A DNA stretch of 10,350 nucleotides from Flavobacteriales bacterium (GTDB lineage: Bacteria; Bacteroidota; Bacteroidia; Flavobacteriales; BACL11), in the NCBI GenBank assembly GCA_018664745.1, contig JABJNS010000165.1, positions 1-10,350 of the forward strand. Reading direction: 5' to 3'. Numbering within the stretch: position 1 is the first letter of the stretch; each line of letters begins with the position of its first letter. Of the stretch, positions 1 through 7,900 are shown in pieces. Below the pieces are notes generated by a model, which was not told where the DNA came from, did no database searches, and saw only the letters and a list, made by a program, of their open reading frames with translations. The position numbers and the translations under genes are program-made.

Positions 1-27
1 CTTTTTCAAATTTTAATTTTCGGACGG

Positions 28-35
28 CAAAAATA
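28..35 (-). promoter_or_regulatory. Possible leftward -7 element (TATTTTTG) for a gene left of the window
   Basis: Read on the minus strand this is TATTTTTG, a full match to the Bacteroidota -7 consensus TAnnTTTG. It would start transcription near position 21, towards a gene outside the window. No TTG lies at the usual distance upstream, and a match of this kind is easy to find by chance in AT-rich DNA, so the call is weak. Apart from this, positions 1-108 hold nothing I can assign. Confidence 0.2.
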
Positions 36-108
36 GTCATAAATAATGATAAAATGCTGTTTTCTCCATCATGAAAAATTACACTAAAATAAATACTATA
101 ACAATTGG

Positions 109-137
109 TTGTGATTTAGAAAATATTTCTAATTTTG
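109..137 (+). promoter_or_regulatory. Predicted promoter of the rpsP-rimM operon
   Basis: TTG at 109-111 and TAATTTTG at 130-137 are 18 nt apart. They match the Bacteroidota sigma-A promoter pattern (TTG or TTTG, about 17-23 nt, then TAnnTTTG). Transcription should start around 142-145, giving a leader of about 50 nt before the rpsP start codon. A ribosomal protein operon needs a strong promoter, and no other full match to the -7 motif lies on the plus strand between positions 1 and 196. Confidence 0.65.
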
Positions 138-142
138 CAGCC

Positions 143-156
143 CCTCAATAATGAGG
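143..156 (+). other. Small stem-loop at the predicted 5' end of the rpsP mRNA
   Basis: CCTCA (143-147) pairs perfectly with TGAGG (152-156) around the four-base loop ATAA. The hairpin begins at the position where the upstream promoter predicts the transcript to start, so the mRNA may carry a 5'-terminal stem-loop. Such structures can protect transcripts from 5' decay. A second symmetric element, TGGTT-T-AACCA, lies at 171-181; its loop is too short for a full RNA hairpin, so it could only be a protein site or chance. The role is inferred. Confidence 0.35.
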
Positions 157-196
157 ACTAATCACAGAGATGGTTTAACCAAATTAAAAGAAAAAA

Positions 197-817
197 ATGG
201 CAACAAGAATTAGACTAGCAAGACACGGTAGAAGAAAACAAGCATTTTACCACATTGTAGTAGCTGACCAAAAAGCTCCAAGAAACGGAAGATACATTGA
301 AAAATTAGGAATCTATAATCCTAACACTAACCCTGCAACAATCGAATTAGATTTTGATGGTGCTGTAAACTGGTTATTAAAAGGCGCACAACCTTCTGAC
401 ACGGTAAGAGCAATGCTTTCTTACAAAGGAGTAATGATGAAAAAACACTTAATGACTGGTGTAGCTAAAGGTGCTTTTACTCAAGAAGAAGCTGAAAAAA
501 GATTTGCTACTTGGATGGAAGCAAAAGAAAACAAAGTAGCTGATAAAAAATCAGCATTAGAAAATGCTGCAATTGCTGCTGAAAAAGCTGCTTTAGCTGC
601 TGAAAAAGCTAAGAGTGATGAAAGAGCTGCTGCATTAGCACTTAAAAATTCTCCAATGATAGAAGAAACTACTGAAGAAGAAGTTGCAGTTGAAGAAACT
701 TCAGAGGAAACTACTGAAGAAGTTGTAGCTGAGGAAACTCCAGCAACTGAAGAAGTTGTTGAAGAGTCAAAAGCAGAAGAAGCTCCTTCAGCTGAAGAAA
801 AAACAGAAGAAGCTTAA
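197..817 (+). CDS. rpsP: 30S ribosomal protein bS16 with a long acidic C-terminal extension
   Basis: This is small-subunit ribosomal protein bS16, which binds 16S rRNA and is needed for 30S assembly. The N-terminus MATRIRLARHGRRKQAFYHI, the segment around APRNGRYIEKLGIYNP (27-42) and DTVRAMLSYKGV (68-79) are family hallmarks. The core ends near residue 90, whereas E. coli S16 is about 82 residues long. Residues 97-150 are Ala/Lys/Glu-rich and probably helical, with a 7-residue repeat (AAEKAAL, AAEKAKS) visible in DNA as two copies of GCTGCTGAAAAAGCT 21 nt apart (575-589, 596-610). Residues 156-206 contain 23 Glu, nearly all as EE pairs. Extended S16 proteins are common in Bacteroidota, though this tail is extreme. 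The start ATG follows an A-rich stretch without a Shine-Dalgarno sequence, as is usual in this phylum. It heads an operon with rimM, 10 nt downstream, a pairing conserved across bacteria. Confidence 0.97.
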   Translation: MATRIRLARHGRRKQAFYHIVVADQKAPRNGRYIEKLGIYNPNTNPATIELDFDGAVNWLLKGAQPSDTVRAMLSYKGVMMKKHLMTGVAKGAFTQEEAEKRFATWMEAKENKVADKKSALENAAIAAEKAALAAEKAKSDERAAALALKNSPMIEETTEEEVAVEETSEETTEEVVAEETPATEEVVEESKAEEAPSAEEKTEEA

Positions 818-827
818 TACTCATATA

Positions 828-1349
828 ATGCAAAAAAAAGATTGCTTCTTATTCGGAACAGTTTTTAAATTGCATGGCTATAAAGGGGATGTCAATATCT
901 ATAATGATGATGACATCCCTTTTGATTTTTCTACACTTGACTATTTTCTTATTGAACTTAATAATGAATTAGTCCCTCACTTTATTGAACATGCACGAAA
1001 AACAAAAGCCAATGTTGTATTAGTAAAGTTTGAAGACACAAACAATGAGACAACAGCCAAGAAAATACTCAAACAAAAAGTATATTTACCCAAAGAATGG
1101 CTCCCTAAAACAGATGCAACTGAAATCACAGAGAAAACGCTAATTGGCTATTCTGTTGTTGATATTCATTTTGGAGAATTAGGAGAAATCACCTATATAA
1201 ATTCACAGACATCACAACAATTAATATATGTTGAAAAAGATGGCACAGAATTTTGCTTCCCAATGCACGAAAAATTTGTAAAAGGAATTGATCCAAAAGA
1301 AGGAATTATGCAAGTAGAAATTCCTGAAGAATTGTTAGACTTAAACTAA
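828..1349 (+). CDS. rimM: Ribosome maturation factor RimM (16S rRNA processing protein)
   Basis: RimM assists maturation of the 3' (head) domain of the 30S subunit and binds ribosomal protein uS19. The 173-residue protein has the usual family length. The N-terminal RimM barrel opens with FGTVFKLHGYKGDV (9-22), matching the family pattern G-x-V-x-K-x-HG-x-KG. The C-terminal PRC-barrel-like domain spans about 105-173 and includes IGYSVVD (106-112) and the closing pattern FP...FVKGID...VEIPEELLDL. The frame stays open upstream to an ATG at 756, but that start would lie inside rpsP and add 24 Lys/Gln-rich residues that are an out-of-frame reading of the S16 acidic tail. ATG 828, 10 nt after the rpsP stop, fits the family N-terminus. 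It is probably cotranscribed with rpsP. Its last 9 bases overlap the convergent saccharopine dehydrogenase gene. Confidence 0.93.
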   Translation: MQKKDCFLFGTVFKLHGYKGDVNIYNDDDIPFDFSTLDYFLIELNNELVPHFIEHARKTKANVVLVKFEDTNNETTAKKILKQKVYLPKEWLPKTDATEITEKTLIGYSVVDIHFGELGEITYINSQTSQQLIYVEKDGTEFCFPMHEKFVKGIDPKEGIMQVEIPEELLDLN

Positions 1350-2669
1350 CTCCTCTACAAAATTAATCCCGTTTTCTTCCAACTCCTTTAATACAGGAAC
1401 ATAAATATCTTTTGTAGTAGGTATTTTTATACCAGTTGAATTAATTTCACCATTTAAAATTAACTTAGTAGCAATAGCTACTGGCAATCCTACCGTTTTT
1501 GCCATTGAAGTATATCTTGGATCATCACCAAAAACAAGTAATGAAGAGTTTAATTTCTTTTGCTCTCCATTTTGAAAATACTCAAACTGATGTTGCATTA
1601 CAATCATATCTTTATCCTCAGCTCCGAGTGTCCATTTACTTTCGCAAATTTCCTGTAATATTTGAGCAGGACTAGCATCTTTTATACCAGATTTGTTTTC
1701 TGAAAAAATTCCTAACCAAGCTATTTTTTGAAAAATAACTGAATCAGCAGTTAAGTTAAATTGCTTGCATAATTTTTCTTCAACCGTTAAAGCATCATCA
1801 AAAGGCAAGAACATATTAATAAACTCTCTATTAGTTATGCTTGCAGAATTCTCTAGTTTATAAGTATCATCAGTCATACCCAATTGCACAAAAACATTCC
1901 AAGCTTCTGAATACCCTTTTCGTCTTAATGTTCCCCTAAACAATGTTGGGATATTTTTCAACCCGTAAGACTTTCTATAAGAAAGAGAATCTCTATTAGC
2001 ATAGCCTTCAAACTCTCCAGCATCTAATACTTCCATCTGTTCAGTGCGCTCAAACAAACTTGTATAAGGAATGTATTTATAATCTCCATTCTCAATATAT
2101 TGTGCAGTGCCTTGCCCAGCTAACACTACATTTCTTGGATTCCAAGTAAATTTATAATTCCAAGGATTATTATCATAATCAGGATGTACTAAACCTCCAC
2201 AAAAGGACTTAAATGAAGTAAGTTCTCCTCCATTTTCCTTAATTTCATCTATCACTTGCATAGCTGACATATGATCAATTCCTGGATCCAAACCAATTTC
2301 ATTTAATAATAAAATCCCAGCTTGTTTTGCAGCTTCATCAAGCTCAGCAATTTCTGCAGAAACATAAGATGCTGTAACTAAGTTTTTCTTTAACCTTACA
2401 CAATCCTTTGCAACTGTAATATGCAAACTTGCCGGAAGCATTGAGATAACAATATCAGCTTTTTCTATTTCACCTTCTCTTTGCTGCTCATCTGTAACAT
2501 TAAAGAAGATAGCTTTCCCATTTTCATTACTTCCAACTGCCTCTTCAGCCAACTCTAATGAGAAATCTGCTACTGTAACTTGCCAGTTATTGGCAGCTGA
2601 ATTATCCAATAAATACTTGATTAATGTTACTGCCGACCTTCCTGCTCCTATTACTAATATTTTTTTCAT
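1341..2669 (-). CDS. Saccharopine dehydrogenase (LYS9-like, glutamate-forming type)
   Basis: This 442-residue oxidoreductase is predicted to interconvert saccharopine and 2-aminoadipate semialdehyde plus glutamate, a step of lysine metabolism by the saccharopine route. An N-terminal Rossmann fold is shown by VIGAGRSA (6-13) and by Asp35 at the end of the second strand (VTVAD), which suggests NAD rather than NADP. Saccharopine dehydrogenase hallmarks follow: NEIGLDPGIDH (123-133), FCGGL (156-160), NPWNYKFTWNPR (168-179) and TLFRGTLRRKGYSEAW (242-257), all close to eukaryotic LYS9 and the plant bifunctional enzyme. No lysine-ketoglutarate reductase domain is fused and no such gene is adjacent, so the partner enzyme must lie elsewhere. 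A role in degradation rather than synthesis is inferred. A carboxynorspermidine synthase-type role is less likely given the LYS9 motifs. The gene ends inside rimM, with both stop codons within TTAAACTAA. Confidence 0.88.
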   Translation of the reverse strand: MKKILVIGAGRSAVTLIKYLLDNSAANNWQVTVADFSLELAEEAVGSNENGKAIFFNVTDEQQREGEIEKADIVISMLPASLHITVAKDCVRLKKNLVTASYVSAEIAELDEAAKQAGILLLNEIGLDPGIDHMSAMQVIDEIKENGGELTSFKSFCGGLVHPDYDNNPWNYKFTWNPRNVVLAGQGTAQYIENGDYKYIPYTSLFERTEQMEVLDAGEFEGYANRDSLSYRKSYGLKNIPTLFRGTLRRKGYSEAWNVFVQLGMTDDTYKLENSASITNREFINMFLPFDDALTVEEKLCKQFNLTADSVIFQKIAWLGIFSENKSGIKDASPAQILQEICESKWTLGAEDKDMIVMQHQFEYFQNGEQKKLNSSLLVFGDDPRYTSMAKTVGLPVAIATKLILNGEINSTGIKIPTTKDIYVPVLKELEENGINFVEELV

Positions 2670-2673
2670 TTGC

Positions 2674-2707
2674 TTTGTAAAATTGAATGGCTAAAGTATT
2701 ATTTTTG
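2674..2707 (+). promoter_or_regulatory. Predicted promoter of the DUF423 gene in a divergent spacer
   Basis: TTTG at 2674-2677 and TATTTTTG at 2700-2707 (full match to TAnnTTTG) are separated by 22 nt, near the upper end of the usual range. Transcription would start near 2713, about 14 nt before the ATG at 2727. The 57-bp spacer must also hold the promoter of the leftward saccharopine dehydrogenase gene, so the two promoters would overlap. Confidence 0.5.
2691..2698 (-). promoter_or_regulatory. Weak candidate -7 element for the saccharopine dehydrogenase gene
   Basis: Read leftward this is TACTTTAG, one mismatch from TAnnTTTG. A TTTG on the same strand (2723-2726 on plus) lies 24 nt upstream, slightly too far. 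It is the best candidate in the 57-bp spacer, and it would put transcription start about 15 nt before the start codon. It directly abuts the rightward -7 element. Confidence 0.25.
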
Positions 2708-2726
2708 CTTGACTAAATAAAACAAA

Positions 2727-3113
2727 ATGACAACAGATAAATTTATAAAAGTTGCAATCTTTCTTGCAGTAACAGCAGTTGCATTAGGAGCTTTAGGTGC
2801 TCATGCCTTAAAAGAGATTCTTGCATCAAGCCAATTACAATCTTTTGAAACAGGCGTAAGATATCAATTTCTTCATGCTTTGGCAATTTTACTTTTAGCA
2901 TTAAATGATGAAAAATTTAATCATCAATTAAAAAGAAGCCTATACTTAATGAGTGCAGGAATATGTTGTTTTTCATTCTCAATCTATTTACTAAGCCTCC
3001 AAAATACTTTTGGGGTTTCTTTATCTTTTCTAGGACCAATCACTCCCATAGGAGGACTATTATTAATAAGTGCCTGGATTATGTTATTCTTTAGCATTAA
3101 AAAACAGGCTTAA
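2727..3113 (+). CDS. DUF423 family small integral membrane protein (YgdD-like)
   Basis: This 128-residue protein belongs to the DUF423 family, small inner-membrane proteins of no established function (E. coli YgdD is a member). Four hydrophobic segments are visible at about 6-26, 45-60, 70-90 and 101-123. Conserved family motifs are ALGALGAHALK (19-29), ETGVRYQFLHALA (41-53) and GPITPIGG (103-110) just before the last membrane segment. The length is typical and the protein appears intact. It ends in a short basic tail (KKQA), expected on the cytoplasmic side. The gene lies 63 nt upstream of pckA on the same strand. No terminator separates them, but pckA has its own promoter, so a shared function should not be assumed. 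Confidence 0.85.
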   Translation: MTTDKFIKVAIFLAVTAVALGALGAHALKEILASSQLQSFETGVRYQFLHALAILLLALNDEKFNHQLKRSLYLMSAGICCFSFSIYLLSLQNTFGVSLSFLGPITPIGGLLLISAWIMLFFSIKKQA

Positions 3114-3118
3114 TTTAA

Positions 3119-3146
3119 TTGTGTAAAGGATTAATCTTTACCTTTG
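3119..3146 (+). promoter_or_regulatory. Predicted pckA promoter
   Basis: TTG at 3119-3121 and TACCTTTG at 3139-3146, a full match to the Bacteroidota -7 consensus, are 17 nt apart. Transcription would start around 3152, some 25 nt before ATG 3177. The last three bases of the -7 box are the TTG that could otherwise be read as an in-frame start codon for pckA. A start there would lie upstream of the transcript, so the promoter supports the ATG start. Confidence 0.55.
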
Positions 3147-3176
3147 CCTCCCATAAAACCAAAACGAAAAACGATT

Positions 3177-4802
3177 ATGACCGAAACAGGCAAGCGAGCT
3201 AACAATGCTACCATCTCTGATTTAGGAATAAAAAATGCTACTGCACACTGGAACTTATCTCCAGAAGAATTAGCAAGCATTTCAATTGAAAAAGGACAAG
3301 CAACTCTAACTTCCACAGGAGCAATCAACATCAATACTGGCGAGTTCACTGGCCGTTCGCCAATGGATCGTTTTATTGTGAGAGATGCTATTACTGAAGA
3401 ATCAGTATGGTGGGGAGATGTTAATTTATCCTTTGACGAAAATAAATTTGAGGTGCTACACCAAAAAGTATTGAACTACTTAAGCGAAAAAGAGCTTTAT
3501 GTAAGAGATGCATATGCATGTGCTGATGAAAAATACAGAATGAATATTCGTGTGGTAAACGAATATGCTTGGAGTAATATGTTTGCTCACAACATGTTCT
3601 TACGCCCTACTGATAGTGAAATTGAGAATTTTGATGCAGAATGGACTATTCTAAATGCTCCAGGGTTTATGGCAAAAGCTGAAGTAGATGGTACTCGTCA
3701 GCATAACTTTGCTATCCTTAATTTTACAAAAAAGATTATCCTTATTGGCGGTACTGGTTATACTGGTGAAATCAAAAAAGGAATTTTTTCAGCTCTTAAC
3801 TTTATATTGCCTTTCCAAAAGAATGTACTTTCAATGCACTGTAGTGCCAACACTGGTAAAGAGGGTGATACTGCTGTATTCTTTGGATTATCAGGAACAG
3901 GGAAAACAACTCTTTCAGCTGACCCAAACAGAAACTTAATTGGTGATGATGAACATGGCTGGAGTGGCGATACAGTATTCAACTTTGAAGGAGGTTGTTA
4001 TGCTAAATGTATCGACCTATCTGCTGAAAAAGAACCAGACATTTTTGCTGCTGTTAAGCCAGGAGCTTTATTGGAAAACATTTCCTTTTTTGAGGGAACG
4101 AATGAAGTAAACTATGAGGATACTACTATTACTCAAAATACAAGAGTTAGTTATCCAATTGAACATATTAACAATATTGCAAAACCATCATTAGGGAAAA
4201 ATCCAAAAAATATTTTCTTCCTTACAGCTGATGCTTTTGGGGTTTTACCCCCTGTATCTAAGCTAACTACTGGACAGGCAATGTATCATTTCATTTCAGG
4301 ATATACTGCTAAAGTTGCAGGAACTGAAGCTGGAGTTACTGAACCACAAACTACATTCTCAGCTTGTTTTGGCGCACCATTTATGCCTTTGCATCCAACA
4401 AAATATGCTGAAATGTTAGGAGATAAAATGCAAGAACATAATGTGAATGTTTGGCTGATAAATACAGGCTGGTCAGGTGGTGTATATGGTGTCGGTGAGC
4501 GTATCTCTTTAAAATACACAAGAGCTATGATTACAGCTATCCTTAATGGAGAATTGAAGGATGCTGACTATACTAAACATGAAGTATTTGGATTAAATAT
4601 GCCGACTGCTTGTCCTAATGTTCCTTCTGAAATATTAAGTCCTAAAAACACATGGGGAAATAAAGATGCATATGATGCTAAAGCTAATGAATTAGCTGAT
4701 GCTTTCAACAAAAACTTTGCACAATTTGCTGATAATGCAAATGCTGAAATTTTAGATGCTGCACCAAAGTCTACAATAAGAAGTAAATCACCTAAAATTT
4801 AA
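3177..4802 (+). CDS. pckA: Phosphoenolpyruvate carboxykinase (ATP)
   Basis: This cytoplasmic enzyme converts oxaloacetate and ATP to phosphoenolpyruvate, CO2 and ADP, the entry step of gluconeogenesis; in some Bacteroidota it also runs in the carboxylating direction. The 541-residue length and all family signatures fit: TGEFTGRSPMDRF (54-66, substrate-binding Arg60), GGTGYTGEIKKG (191-202, with the metal/substrate lysine), MHCSAN (220-225, metal-binding His221), P-loop GLSGTGKT (237-244), metal-binding LIGDDEHGW (254-262), NTRVSYPI (321-328) and FLTADAFGVLPPVSKL (348-363). No catalytic residue is missing. An in-frame TTG at 3144 would add 11 residues but coincides with the predicted -7 box, so ATG 3177 is preferred. 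The gene ends at a strong hairpin terminator. The flanking genes show no obvious link to gluconeogenesis. Confidence 0.97.
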   Translation: MTETGKRANNATISDLGIKNATAHWNLSPEELASISIEKGQATLTSTGAININTGEFTGRSPMDRFIVRDAITEESVWWGDVNLSFDENKFEVLHQKVLNYLSEKELYVRDAYACADEKYRMNIRVVNEYAWSNMFAHNMFLRPTDSEIENFDAEWTILNAPGFMAKAEVDGTRQHNFAILNFTKKIILIGGTGYTGEIKKGIFSALNFILPFQKNVLSMHCSANTGKEGDTAVFFGLSGTGKTTLSADPNRNLIGDDEHGWSGDTVFNFEGGCYAKCIDLSAEKEPDIFAAVKPGALLENISFFEGTNEVNYEDTTITQNTRVSYPIEHINNIAKPSLGKNPKNIFFLTADAFGVLPPVSKLTTGQAMYHFISGYTAKVAGTEAGVTEPQTTFSACFGAPFMPLHPTKYAEMLGDKMQEHNVNVWLINTGWSGGVYGVGERISLKYTRAMITAILNGELKDADYTKHEVFGLNMPTACPNVPSEILSPKNTWGNKDAYDAKANELADAFNKNFAQFADNANAEILDAAPKSTIRSKSPKI

Positions 4803-4806
4803 ATAA

Positions 4807-4836
4807 AAAAAAGAGCAACTATAGTTGCTCTTTTTT
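4807..4836. terminator. Bidirectional intrinsic terminator between pckA and the large T9SS gene
   Basis: A perfect 30-bp palindrome starts 4 bases after the pckA stop. Its core is GAGCAACTATAGTTGCTC, flanked by six A on the left and six T on the right. As RNA it folds into a GC-containing 7-bp stem with a TATA loop, extended by A-U pairs and ending in a U run. By symmetry it works in both directions, so it can also end the leftward gene whose stop lies at 4911. The rest of the 108-bp spacer shows nothing else. Confidence 0.9.
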
Positions 4837-4910
4837 ATTTAGATTCTCTCACTGATTAGTATTGTGTATTTTTTCTTTCAGCAAAAAAATCACCCTGTTT
4901 AAAAATAAAA

Positions 4911-7900
4911 TTACCTTAAAATAAGCTTTTTATTCATTTCAGTAAAGGATGATTTTATCTTAACTAAATAAACCGATTTAGCATAATTCTTTAGGTTGAT
5001 TTGTTTTTCATATATCCCTGAAAACTGAATTAACTCCTCTTCAAATATAACTTCAGTTAAAACATTATAAATAGTAACTATAAAGTCATCATTTATAGCA
5101 CTTTCAAAACTAATTGTCACCAAACCATCAGATGGGTTAGGATAAATACTAATGTCAGATAAGATCTCACTATCATCAATTACACTAACATCATCAATTA
5201 TAAAATAAGCAGTATCACTTATACAATTATAAGCATCAGTAACTAATAACCAAAATGAACCTGAAGTTGAAGGTGTAATAAATGCTGTTGTTTCTCCTGT
5301 ATTCCACAAATATGAGTATGGCATCATTCCATTAATAACATTAGCATAAAGACTACCATTTTGTGAGTAGATTTGAATATTTACATCAGAAAAAGAAAGA
5401 TGAGAAGTAACAATACTATCACACGAGTTTATTAATTGCAAAGTATCATCATATATTCCTGATGTCGTGTACAGGTTATCATCTACTAGGAAACTATCAC
5501 CTTCACATAAAAATACTTGCTGTGTGCTATAAACATAAGGTGTTACCGAAAGATGAGTAGTTATAATACTATCACAATTATCTGCTGTAGTAAGTATGTC
5601 TGAGTAAATACCAGGATAGTAGTAAACATTATTTCCTATAATATATGAATCTCCTTGACAAATAGTTGCTTGTACAGTATAGTTTCCTCCTCCAACAACT
5701 TCAATATCAAGAACAACAATACTATCACAACCTTGAGAAGTAGTGAAGGTTGTAGTATAAAATCCTGTTTGCGAATAATTAGTATTATTAACAAATAGAT
5801 TATCTCCATTACAAATAGAATATTTTATGGTATCCTGATAACTTTCATATACCATTAAGTTAGTTGTTATAACACTATCACAACTACCAAAAATAATTGT
5901 ATCAATATAAGTCCCTGTACTATTATATACATTATTACCAACTTGGAAAGTTCCACCACCACAAATATTTATTTGTTGACTATAAGTAGCATTTTGTCCT
6001 ACAGAAAGCTGTGTAATAATAATACTATCACAACCAAAGCTAGTAGTAAATGTATCAATATAAGTACCAGATACTGAATAATAATTATTACCAATAAGCA
6101 CACTGTCACTAATACAAATTCCAATATTATCTGTATTTGTAAAGTCATTATTAATTATAGCATCAACATTAGAAATTGCTGAGACACAAGGATCAGCCTG
6201 AACTTCCCAATCATAAAAGAAATAATAATACCCTGCTGAAGCATCAGTGCCTGTTATTGCTATAATATTACTTATATTATACGGAAATACCGCCCCTGAA
6301 CTTGTTCTGTATAAATCAGAATTTGGAGCACTAACACCTAATTGCATATTATTTTGAATTGGTAAAACAAAATTCAAGTTTACTCTAAATCCGTTAGGAG
6401 AAAATGGAATATAAACTGTAGTATCACTTATAACAGCATTACTACTATTTCTTAATTCTATTGTTCTATATCCATCAGAACCAGCATAAACAAGTACTGA
6501 TTTTAAAGTTGATGCTTTATAATTATCAAAAATTAAAAACCTATCTCCTTGAAAGTAACTTCCTGCACCAAAATTATTATCAACAGGCCCTCCATTAAGT
6601 ATAGGGAAATTATAAGTTAACTGTGCATAGTAAGAAGTAGAAGCGCTCAGTACAGGGGTAGTAAAAGAATTTCCTGTATATAATAAATTAGTTGCACTTG
6701 TATCAGAATACCAATTTACAGTTCCATTAGTTGATAGAGCATTTAAAGTTAGTGAACTAGCTCCACAAGACTCTGATCCAATAGTTTGTAAATTTACATC
6801 AATAATTGTTAAGTGATTTGTCAATATTAATGAATCTGTACCATATTGATTACTTGCAACTAGTTTTATAGTATAATCTCCACTATTTAAGTAATTATGT
6901 GTTGGATTTTGTAGAGTTGAAGTATTACCATCTCCAAAATCCCATAACCATGCAGTAGGTCCGTTTGAAGATAGATCAGAAAAATTAATACTTGTACTAC
7001 AACTTATAGTATCACTTAATGAAAAATTAACTACAGGAGGTGTAGTTGGAAACAGACAACTCCAACTTGCTTCAAATCCTGTGCCATTTACAGCCTGGTC
7101 TGCATGTAAATAGATAGTAATAGCCCCACCACTTGAAGTTAAAACTCCAGGACTTCCTGTTAAAGTATTGCAATACTGACCCAATGAGTTAGCTGTAGTA
7201 TCAGCACCATCAAATATTTCTACATAATCATAATTACAATTTATTGATGAGGAAGGAGCTTCAATATCAAAACTTGTAAAGCTTAAAGTAATCTGACTAC
7301 TACCTTGAGGAGCAATTGTTATCCAACTATTGTTATTGTCATAATAATTTCCAATAGGCCCCCCAGCATCATATAATGTTCCGCTACAAGCAGTTTGTAC
7401 TACTCCTACTCCTGAAGGAGGTAAAGTAGTAATACATGGGTTATTAGTATCAATACTTATGATTGACTGCTGGATAATACTATCAATTCCTAAGGGACCA
7501 CTAGCAGTTAAAGTAACAGTAAATGTACCATAACTAGTATAGGTATGATTTGGATTAGTTGCTGTACTTGAATTTCCATCACCAAAATCCCAAACATAAG
7601 TATTAGCATAATAAGAATTATTGTAAAAACTTACATCAGCAGGAACATTACAAAACATAGAATCACTATAAGAAAAATTAGCTATTGGTGGTGAAGTTAT
7701 TTGTAAATCAATATTCCACAAACCTCTCCCATAAGTGGCTGCAATTAATTTATTAGATTGATATTGAATTTCTAATTCACTAACTATTACATTAGGCAAA
7801 CTATTATTATTAAACACATTCCAGTCTGTTATTGTTGAGTCAGTAGTAAAAACGCCTAAATCAGTACCAATATATAAATTCTCATTATTACTACTTTCAT

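Noticed and set aside
71..151. A 26-codon ORF (ATG 71 to TAA 151) upstream of rpsP
   Set aside because: It spans the predicted -33 and -7 promoter elements and the transcription start of rpsP, so it would not be on that mRNA, and its composition shows no coding character.
756..827. Upstream ATG giving RimM 24 extra residues
   Set aside because: The extension is the S16 Glu-rich tail read in another frame and becomes an implausible Lys/Gln/Leu string; the RimM family N-terminus begins right after ATG 828.
3131..3349. A 72-codon minus-strand ORF
   Set aside because: It is antisense to the start of pckA and its promoter, with no recognisable family.
3688..3939. An 83-codon plus-strand ORF inside pckA
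   Set aside because: It is a frame-shifted shadow of well-conserved pckA sequence, including the P-loop region.
3758..3982. A 74-codon minus-strand ORF
   Set aside because: It is antisense to pckA catalytic motifs, which explain the sequence constraint.
4286..4519. A 77-codon minus-strand ORF
   Set aside because: It is antisense to conserved pckA sequence, with no start signal or homology that I recognise.
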